Below, piece by piece: positions 55,009 to 61,675 of a stretch of DNA of 64,000 nt; the first letter of the stretch is position 1; every line of letters starts with the position of its first letter. The stretch covers positions 1-64,000 of the forward strand of contig JANWWJ010000018.1 in the NCBI GenBank assembly GCA_025056305.1, written 5' to 3'. The DNA comes from Chitinophagales bacterium (lineage in GTDB: Bacteria > Bacteroidota > Bacteroidia > Chitinophagales > UBA10324). A program made the position numbers and the translations under genes. Under the pieces are notes generated by a model. It was not told where the DNA came from and did not search any database. It saw only the letters and a list, made by a program, of their open reading frames with translations.

Positions 55009-56280
55009 TCAATGTATTAATTTTTTCGTTATTACTCCGGATGGATGTATGAGCGTACAGAGCAGTGGGGTGAGGGTCATAGGTCGCAGAGGCCGGCGGT
55101 GCTGGCCAGGGTTTAATGTTTCGGCATCCAGCAGGTGGCCCTCTACAGAGTACAGGCGCAACAGTGCAGGAGGCCCCATAGGAACGGTGATAAGCAACAT
55201 GCCTTCAACTACGGTGAGTTGCGCAAGGGGCTGAGGCTCGTCCGTAATGCCGGTTAAGCAATCGGGATCATAAGCATAGCCCGGCGAGCCACCTACGCAT
55301 CCCGCAAACCAGGCCAGCGGGTTGTTGACATTCCACGTAGTGTCGGAAAATTCCAAGGTATAACCACCGCCGTCGGGGGTTTTAGGCCAGTCGCCCGCAT
55401 CGTTGTACACCATAGAAAAGCGCAAGGTTCCGCTATAGTCAAACAACCGGATCAGTTCCCCGTCGTTACTTAAGTTGAAGTCAAAATTTCCGATGCGGTT
55501 GGTCACGTGCGGGTGCATTGCATCGAACAGGGTAGTGTCGCCTACAAGCACCAGCCGACTTTGAGGCGGTAGATGCAGGTTCGCAGGCAGATAAAAGGCA
55601 TTACCTTCTTTACTGTCTTTGAAACTCCACCCGCTCAGGTTGACATAGGAAGGACCTCGGTTATACAGTTCGACCCATTCACCGGCATTAAACAGCGGAT
55701 TAGGATTGTAATTTATTTCAGAAAAGATAATTTGATCGTAACACGGGGCAAAAGGCATGCCGGGCGAGCCAAACATGCAACCCACGAACCAGCTGTTTGG
55801 GTCATTGGGGTTTAGCGTTACGCTGCGCAGCTCAAGGGTGCGGCCGGTTCCATCAGCAGCCGGATGCCAAGGCAGACTATCGGCGTATTCAATGAAAACG
55901 ACCAGATTGCCCTGCGCATCGTACAGACGAATTTGATCCCCGTTGTTGCCCAGCCCGAAGTTGAAGCTGCCAAAAAAATTCGTTACAAACGGATGACGGC
56001 TTTTGAATTTTTGACTATCGTTGACCACAACGATCCGTGCACCCGCCGCCAGTTGAAGTGTTGGAGGAAAAACAAATTGGTTTTGGTTGTTGCCGTCACG
56101 AAACACCCAGTTTGCCAGGGAGACCGAGCTGGTGCCGTAGTTATACAACTCGAACCAGTCGCCAGAGGTAGTTGTGGAGTCGCTGTTAAAATTGATTTCC
56201 GCTACTGCAATCGTTTGGGCAGCAACAGCCGTACTCCAAAGGCTGAACAGAGCTATCCACAGGCCGTGGTTTTTGGTCAT
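55009..56280 (-). CDS. Exported double lamin-tail protein with T9SS-like C-terminus
   Basis: A 423-residue exported protein (signal MTKNHGLWIALFSLWSTAVA). Two lamin-tail (LTD) domains occupy about 25-180 and 185-345; key motifs are VAEINFNSDST, SGDWFELYNYGTSSV, and FSEINYNPNPLFNAGEWVEL. The C-terminal region (about 350-423) resembles a sorting domain (LRLYSVEGHLLDAETLNPGQ, ITKKLIH). In other bacteria lamin-tail domains accompany CotH kinases, VTC and DUF4956 proteins. The codon at 56298 is TTG; the -7 box at 56303-56310 makes ATG 56280 the start. It heads the operon. Confidence 0.86.
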   Translation of the reverse strand: MTKNHGLWIALFSLWSTAVAAQTIAVAEINFNSDSTTTSGDWFELYNYGTSSVSLANWVFRDGNNQNQFVFPPTLQLAAGARIVVVNDSQKFKSRHPFVTNFFGSFNFGLGNNGDQIRLYDAQGNLVVFIEYADSLPWHPAADGTGRTLELRSVTLNPNDPNSWFVGCMFGSPGMPFAPCYDQIIFSEINYNPNPLFNAGEWVELYNRGPSYVNLSGWSFKDSKEGNAFYLPANLHLPPQSRLVLVGDTTLFDAMHPHVTNRIGNFDFNLSNDGELIRLFDYSGTLRFSMVYNDAGDWPKTPDGGGYTLEFSDTTWNVNNPLAWFAGCVGGSPGYAYDPDCLTGITDEPQPLAQLTVVEGMLLITVPMGPPALLRLYSVEGHLLDAETLNPGQHRRPLRPMTLTPLLCTLIHPSGVITKKLIH

Positions 56281-56302
56281 GTATCCGCTGAAAGTCAAAT
56301 GC

Positions 56303-56310
56303 CAAAAGTA
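56303..56310 (-). promoter_or_regulatory. -7 box TACTTTTG for the VTC/lamin-tail operon
   Basis: Exact TAnnTTTG match on the minus strand, 22 nt from ATG 56280. It should drive six genes ending at 52102. Confidence 0.65.
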
Positions 56311-56338
56311 TTGAATTTAACAGCAGCTTAACGTGAAA

Positions 56339-56346
56339 TAGTTTTG
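56339..56346 (+). promoter_or_regulatory. -7 box TAGTTTTG for the HU-CCDC81-like gene
   Basis: Exact TAnnTTTG match ending four nt before ATG 56351, which predicts a leaderless mRNA. Confidence 0.65.
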
Positions 56347-56350
56347 TGAA

Positions 56351-56836
56351 ATGTCTCATGCAGGTTGGCTGTCCCATGCTTTAGAGGAAGGAGTAGTGGT
56401 CGCATTGCCCGGGGTGGGAACCCTCAGAGCCAAACGCCAACCTGCAACGATCCATCCAATCACCCATCAGTTTCATCCGCCGTACCTGAGTGTAGAAATA
56501 AGTGCTGACGTATCGGACGCCGAGGGTCTCTACGCGTGGTTGAGTAGGAGTTTTTTAATCGATTTGGAACAAGCCAGCAACTTATGCAAACATTTAGCAG
56601 AAGCGATCAAAAGTCAACTTTCTGCACAAGGATATGCAGATCTGGATGGCTGGGGCCAATTGAAACGAAATCCGGAAAATGAACTACAATTGGTCATGCA
56701 TCGAACCCTCGTGCCTCGCGATGCATATGGTTTTCCCAAATTTATCATGCCACCGGTTCTGCCGGTGCAGCATTCCTCGGCGTCGGCGTCAACGGTACGA
56801 TCTGCGGCGCGACGTCTTTTCTGGATTCGGTTGTGA
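56351..56836 (+). CDS. HU-CCDC81-like domain protein
   Basis: A 161-residue protein whose N-terminal half fits the prokaryotic HU-CCDC81 domain: EEGVVVALPGVGTLRAKRQP then IHPITHQFHPPYLSVEIS. The second half (FLIDLEQASNLCKHLAEAIK, KRNPENELQLVMHR) fits the second, HU-like unit. In Bacteroidota such proteins often carry a C-terminal SPOR domain, which is absent here. The role may be cell-envelope or nucleoid related. It lies between the VTC operon and the PorP operon. Confidence 0.82.
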   Translation: MSHAGWLSHALEEGVVVALPGVGTLRAKRQPATIHPITHQFHPPYLSVEISADVSDAEGLYAWLSRSFLIDLEQASNLCKHLAEAIKSQLSAQGYADLDGWGQLKRNPENELQLVMHRTLVPRDAYGFPKFIMPPVLPVQHSSASASTVRSAARRLFWIRL

Positions 56837-56842
56837 TTTTTC

Positions 56843-57844
56843 TTAAAAGCGGGGGTTGTACACACGGCCGGAAGAAATGCCGCGCACGGTCCCACGGTAG
56901 GTAAGCGTCAGCTCCAGTGCCCCAAGTCGACTGGGGGCGTCGGCTAACGTGCCGATGTTCAGATCATAACTAAGGCCGACGTGCAAATCATCCATGACGA
57001 GGGCAATAGCCGGAATCAGGGCATCGCCATAACGCAGGTACAAAGCTGCGGCTAAGCCATAATCGCCTGCGAGCAGGGTAGGTAACTCATAATCGAGTCG
57101 AAAACCAACAAGTAATTCTTGAGCGGGGCCTTGAAAGAAGGCGGCCACCGAAGGAGTAAAGTCAATTCCCTTCAACAAAGGATAGGCATACGTGACCGTG
57201 AACACCATTTTGGGATATACCTCCGATTTTGCATGGGAGGAAAATGCCACTCGCGGCTTGTTGAAATGCAGGCAGGCCAATCCCATTTGCAGGTGGGTGG
57301 TATCGCTCAACAAATTATAGACTAATCCTGCCGAAAGGTCGGCATAGCTGGTTTTTTCAAACCCCAGGACTTCCGATTGGGTTCCCTGGAGGAAAAATTC
57401 ATCGGTAGTGATTCGGGCAATATCTAAAGACACATTGGCACTGCCAACAGAAAAACCGCCACCGATGTAGTGCTGAAATGCATCACCAAAATTGTAATGA
57501 AACGATCCTGTGAGGGCGAAGACTGAAGTGGTAAAATTGACTGCTCCCGCTTTGTCGGCAAAACCCGAAAGCGCCAATCCGATGATCTGGTTTTTGTTTT
57601 TGCCGGCCGGGAGAGAAGTACTCAGATAGGTACCCAGTGTTCGGAACGGATCGGTAAGCTGGTGCCACTGACTTCGGTAAACCCCACTGAATTCATAGGT
57701 GCGTTTCTGAAATCCAGCAGCCGCCGGATTTAAGAACACAGGCATCCGTAGGGGTTGGGAAAGGTGAAAATCCTGGGCATAGGCTGGCAGGAAGATCGCC
57801 CACCAAAAGGGCTGCAGAAGAAAAATGCTCCACTTCCGGTTCAT
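56843..57844 (-). CDS. PorP/SprF family type IX secretion system protein
   Basis: A 333-residue outer-membrane barrel protein of the PorP/SprF family. The signature PVFLNPAAAGF, YRSQWHQL and NKNQIIGLALSGFADKAGA is typical. Members support export or anchoring of T9SS type B cargo such as SprB. The ATG overlaps the stop of the type B cargo gene by four nt (ATGA), so the pair is coupled. A longer frame to 57961 lies within that gene. Confidence 0.92.
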   Translation of the reverse strand: MNRKWSIFLLQPFWWAIFLPAYAQDFHLSQPLRMPVFLNPAAAGFQKRTYEFSGVYRSQWHQLTDPFRTLGTYLSTSLPAGKNKNQIIGLALSGFADKAGAVNFTTSVFALTGSFHYNFGDAFQHYIGGGFSVGSANVSLDIARITTDEFFLQGTQSEVLGFEKTSYADLSAGLVYNLLSDTTHLQMGLACLHFNKPRVAFSSHAKSEVYPKMVFTVTYAYPLLKGIDFTPSVAAFFQGPAQELLVGFRLDYELPTLLAGDYGLAAALYLRYGDALIPAIALVMDDLHVGLSYDLNIGTLADAPSRLGALELTLTYRGTVRGISSGRVYNPRF

Positions 57845-60714
57845 CGCAACAGCGTGACGTTTCCAAATCCTTGAATGAGTTCGCCGTTGAGGCAGCGAGC
57901 TTGCCATTCGTATAAATAGGTGCCTGCCGGCATCTCTTGACCATTGTAGCGGCCGTCCCATCCGCGATCCAAGCTATTGGTTTCAAAGATGCGTTTGCCC
58001 CAACGGTCGTAAATGCGGAAAAAGACCAAGTCCTCTACGCCGGTAGTGCGTACATACAAGACATCATTCAATCCGTTGCCGTTAGGGGTAAACACATTAG
58101 GAATAAATATAACTTGTTCAGCGCAGCCCACCCAAACGGTTAAGCTGTCTGTGGCCGTGCATCCTAAACTGTCGGTAACCGTCAACACATAGGTGGTCGT
58201 TTCCAAGAGGTTTACCGTGGGATTTAAGCATTGCGCACACGATAAGCCTGTCGAGGGTTCCCATTGATATGTTCCGGGGCTGGCCAATGCGACAATTTCG
58301 ACATCAACACCAGCTACGGTGTGAAGGTCGGGCCCTGCCCAAACTACCGGAGGGGGCTGAACGATGACGGTAGCGTACAGCGTATCGGCATAGCATGCAT
58401 CACGCACGATTACACTGTAGGTGGTGGTGTTTTGAGGTGCCGCCCACGTATTAGGGCTTTGCGGATTCACTAACGATTCAGAAGGCCACCACAGGTAATC
58501 AAGTCCTCCACCGGCCCAAAGGAAGGCTGAATCGCCCATGCAGATGGTGGTATCTCGACATACAAAAGCCTCCAATGGGGGCTGCACATGGAGCTGTAGC
58601 TGAGCCGTGTCCGTGCAGAAATAAGCATTAGTCACCGTAACCGTGTAAGTAGTTGAAGTGTAGATTACCGCTTGAGGGTTACTGATGAAAGCGTTGGTCA
58701 AGCCGGTTATGGGCTGCCACACGTAGTAGATGCCCCCACTGGCCTCAAGCTGTATGGGTATGCCGGCACACACGATCTCAGGTCCGCTGGCTTCAGCATC
58801 AGGCTTAGGTCTAACATATATGGTATGGGTGGCCATATTTTGACAACCTTTGAAGTCGGTAACTGTAACCGTGTAGGTTGTGGTCTGGTTAGGAGAGGCC
58901 AGGGTGCTGTTGTTCAGGGGTGCACTGAGCCCTGCCGTTGGTTGCCAACTGTAATAAAGACCCCCAACCGCATACATGGGTATGGTGTCGCCAGCACACA
59001 AAGAAGTATCGGCAAAAATGTAAACCTGCGGTAGCGGCAAAACAAACAACACGATGCTGTCTGTTGCACTACAGCCGTAGCTATCGGTTCCGGTTACAAA
59101 GTACCATGTGGTGTCGGATGGATAGGCATAGGGATTAGGGATAAATGGATTGCTTAATCCTGAAACCGGCCACCATTGATAGAAAAGAGCACCTGAGGCA
59201 AACAACTGAGCCGTATCGCCCTGGCACACACTCAGCGACGGCGGACCAGCGTTCACCGAAGGCTGCTGTACGGCTATGGAAATCTGCTCGCTGAACGTGC
59301 AGCCGTTTACCAAAACAGTTAGTACGTAAGAGGCACTCAGCAGCGGTGCAGCTATCGGATTGGCTATGACATCACTGCTCAATCCGGATGCCGGTACCCA
59401 ATGATATTCATCGGCCACTATACTGTTTAGCTGCAGCGATGATCCGGCACAAATAAAGGTATCGGGTGTCAGGATCACATCAGAAACACTTACATATGTG
59501 ATTGTTACAGAGTCAATATTCGAGCATCCATTACTATCTGTGCCGATCAGGACGAGGGTTGAGTTTTGGGTGCCGATAAATTGCGTCCATGCCTGGTCAG
59601 GATCCGAGACCAGATTTGGTGGTGTCCAGAAATATTGTTCGGCCCCGCTGGCCTGCAACCAAAGGGGTATTCCTGCACAGGCAATGGTGTCGTTGCCGGC
59701 AAAAACTAAAGGCTTGGGATTTACTGAAATTTTTATCGAATCAACGACGGTGCACAATCCATCACTGCCGTTTATGATATAGGTGGTAGTGCTGGTGGGG
59801 AAAGCCAGCGTAATTAGGCTATCTGTCTGAGCAAGCCCGTCGGCGGGCGACCAGGAAACTACGGTGACTCCGCTGACCGATAGCACAAGAGTATCACCCA
59901 GACATATTGCCGTGTCTTCGGCCACATTCATGATCGGCAGGTCAACTACTTCAATGGTAACGCTGTCGCTTGCCGAACATCCTAAACTGTCGGTGTAGGT
60001 GTATTTAATTGTAAACGTACCCACACCTGCCGATGGAGGAGAAAAAAGGCCGTCTGTTGACACAGCAGTTCCCCCAAAAGACCCTCCTTCTGGCAGCCCC
60101 CATAGCTGTACCTCTCCTGTATTGACACAGTAAACAGAACTCTGAGCTGTTACTGTGACCTCGGGCAGGGGATTTACGGTAACCAAAATACTGTCTTGTG
60201 CATTGCAACCATTGGTATCTGTGGCTGTAACGACATAAAGCGTGGTCGAAGTCACAAAGCACAAAGGCTGGGCAATATACGGGTTGCTAAGACCGGTTGC
60301 GGGTTGCCAAAGCAGGGTTGCGGAAGTTTGTGCATTCAGGGATATGGTGTCGCCTGAACACAGGCTGATATCGCTTCCCAGATCGAGCATCGGCGGGCAA
60401 TGAACATAGATCATTTGAGAGGCTGTATCCTGAGCACCGCTGCTGTCCGTGACAATGAGCGTCAGCTCCATAAGGCCGCATGCGCTGATCACGTAGCTGA
60501 GGTGAAAAGCGGTTTCAGAAATCAGCTCTTGGTTAAGAAACCAAGATACCCCCAACGGCTCCTGACCTACCGAAACATTTTGCGCGGTTATCAATGCGGG
60601 TGCGCAGAAAACGGAATCGTTTACCGTAAAACCCGCCATCGGTTGTGCCCAACCCGCGGGCAACAACGCAAACCCCTGAAAAAAGACCATCAAGGTCGCT
60701 CGCAGGTCAGCCAT
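57841..60714 (-). CDS. T9SS type B cargo with repeated beta modules (gliding-motility-associated C-terminal domain)
   Basis: A 957-residue exported protein (signal MADLRATLMVFFQGFALLPA). About ten modules of ~80 residues follow, with CAGDTIxL, YxWxPxxGLxNPxIPNP and TTTYxVTVTDxxGC. The end is a type B sorting domain (VFIPNVFTPNGNGLNDVLYV, FRIYDRWGKRIFE, GWDGRYNGQEMPAGTYLY). ATG 60714 follows a one-mismatch box (TAAATTTC, minus strand, 60726-60733). It is followed by PorP/SprF in the same operon. Confidence 0.93.
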   Translation of the reverse strand: MADLRATLMVFFQGFALLPAGWAQPMAGFTVNDSVFCAPALITAQNVSVGQEPLGVSWFLNQELISETAFHLSYVISACGLMELTLIVTDSSGAQDTASQMIYVHCPPMLDLGSDISLCSGDTISLNAQTSATLLWQPATGLSNPYIAQPLCFVTSTTLYVVTATDTNGCNAQDSILVTVNPLPEVTVTAQSSVYCVNTGEVQLWGLPEGGSFGGTAVSTDGLFSPPSAGVGTFTIKYTYTDSLGCSASDSVTIEVVDLPIMNVAEDTAICLGDTLVLSVSGVTVVSWSPADGLAQTDSLITLAFPTSTTTYIINGSDGLCTVVDSIKISVNPKPLVFAGNDTIACAGIPLWLQASGAEQYFWTPPNLVSDPDQAWTQFIGTQNSTLVLIGTDSNGCSNIDSVTITYVSVSDVILTPDTFICAGSSLQLNSIVADEYHWVPASGLSSDVIANPIAAPLLSASYVLTVLVNGCTFSEQISIAVQQPSVNAGPPSLSVCQGDTAQLFASGALFYQWWPVSGLSNPFIPNPYAYPSDTTWYFVTGTDSYGCSATDSIVLFVLPLPQVYIFADTSLCAGDTIPMYAVGGLYYSWQPTAGLSAPLNNSTLASPNQTTTYTVTVTDFKGCQNMATHTIYVRPKPDAEASGPEIVCAGIPIQLEASGGIYYVWQPITGLTNAFISNPQAVIYTSTTYTVTVTNAYFCTDTAQLQLHVQPPLEAFVCRDTTICMGDSAFLWAGGGLDYLWWPSESLVNPQSPNTWAAPQNTTTYSVIVRDACYADTLYATVIVQPPPVVWAGPDLHTVAGVDVEIVALASPGTYQWEPSTGLSCAQCLNPTVNLLETTTYVLTVTDSLGCTATDSLTVWVGCAEQVIFIPNVFTPNGNGLNDVLYVRTTGVEDLVFFRIYDRWGKRIFETNSLDRGWDGRYNGQEMPAGTYLYEWQARCLNGELIQGFGNVTLLR

Positions 60715-60883
60715 AGTAGGTTGCGGAAATTTACGACGACCATTCGACAGCGCGCTGCAAGCCGACGAACACATGGGCTCTTGCGGATGATTCGTCACGG
60801 AAATATGCTAATATTTCTCTATATCAAATTCCTGAAGCTGGTTTTGCACGCCATTGTCTGAAAGGGGTTTTAGTCTTGTCCAC

Positions 60884-60891
60884 TATCTTTG
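60884..60891 (+). promoter_or_regulatory. -7 box TATCTTTG for the YbhB gene
   Basis: Exact TAnnTTTG match ending 19 nt before ATG 60911. Confidence 0.65.
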
Positions 60892-60910
60892 CGCCGCTGT
60901 GGGAAGGAAC

Positions 60911-61357
60911 ATGCTTGCATCGCTGAAGATTACCAGTGAGGCATTCAAGCATAATTCTTTCATTCCGTCGAAATACACTTGCGAAGGAGAAAACATAAAT
61001 CCTTCCTTGATTATCAGCGGTCTGCCCATGCACACCAAAACGCTGGTTTTAATTGTAGAAGATTTAGATGGACCCAAGGGCAGTGTGGTGCATTGGATTG
61101 TGTGGAATATTCCTCCTACCAACAAGATTCTTGCGAACAGTGTACCCGGCGAACAGGGCATCAACGATTTCCGAAAAAGGAAATACCAGGGACCCTGTCC
61201 TTCATCAGGGGTACACCGCTATGCGTTTAAGGTTTATGCATTAGACAATTTTATCAACTTGGATTCTAAAGCAACACGTGCCGAGTTGCAACCCCTACTG
61301 GAGGAGCATGCCATCGGCTATGGTGAAATCATCGGCTTGTATCAGCAGCGCTCTTAG
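60911..61357 (+). CDS. YbhB/YbcL family Raf-kinase-inhibitor-like protein (PEBP)
   Basis: A 148-residue protein of the phosphatidylethanolamine-binding-protein family, with KYTCEGENINPSL, LIVEDLDGPKGSVVHWIVWN, GPCPSSGVHRYAFKVYALD and a ligand pocket histidine in HWIVWN. The natural ligand in bacteria is unclear. ATG 60911 is used because the frame to 60854 overlaps the -7 box. It is divergent from the type B cargo gene. Confidence 0.93.
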   Translation: MLASLKITSEAFKHNSFIPSKYTCEGENINPSLIISGLPMHTKTLVLIVEDLDGPKGSVVHWIVWNIPPTNKILANSVPGEQGINDFRKRKYQGPCPSSGVHRYAFKVYALDNFINLDSKATRAELQPLLEEHAIGYGEIIGLYQQRS

Positions 61358-61582
61358 CAGGAGCTTGTACATAGAGCCGGTCCAGGAAACAAGCGCAGTT
61401 TTCATTTCCCAAAGAGCATAAGAATGCAGTAGCCCGAAAAAAGTGGAAGCAAACAGCCTAACAGTGACAAACTTGTAAGGCAACTTCCAATGACCCCCCT
61501 TGATATTTTGTATGTAAGCCAAGACAGGAGCTATTTCAGTCAACACCCATAGAAGCCGAACTATCGTTCCAACATTTGCTAA
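61358..61582. other. Spacer with nothing recognisable
   Basis: Between the YbhB stop and the small reading frame ending at 61583 I see no gene, RNA motif or exact promoter box. It is the only convergent gap in the window wider than nine nt. Confidence 0.4.
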
Positions 61583-61675
61583 TTACTTCATGGCTTTTTT
61601 GTAAAAAAAACCCGCAGCACCTACTGATACGCCATAAGCCGCATTACCGCTGTTGCTGAGGGATGTCGTATGCAT
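61583..61675 (-). CDS. Possible 30-residue coupled small protein
   Basis: The ATG at 61675 overlaps the TAA of the upstream gene as TAATG and opens a 30-codon frame, beginning MHTTSLSNSG and ending GFFYKKAMK with TAA at 61583. The middle is Gly/Ala-rich with a short hydrophobic patch. It matches no family I know. The same DNA contains a T/A-rich inverted repeat (GGCTTTTTT...AAAAAACCC) that could instead act as a terminator. Coding status is uncertain. Confidence 0.3.
   Translation of the reverse strand: MHTTSLSNSGNAAYGVSVGAAGFFYKKAMK

Noticed and set aside
54998-55012. TTG 55012 as start of the lipoprotein gene, giving an ATGA-like overlap with the lamin-tail gene
   Set aside because: The codon is TTG and the ATG at 55000 gives a normal lipoprotein leader.
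61295-61546. An 83-codon hydrophobic frame overlapping the YbhB 3' end
   Set aside because: It overlaps a certain gene on the other strand and has no start signal.
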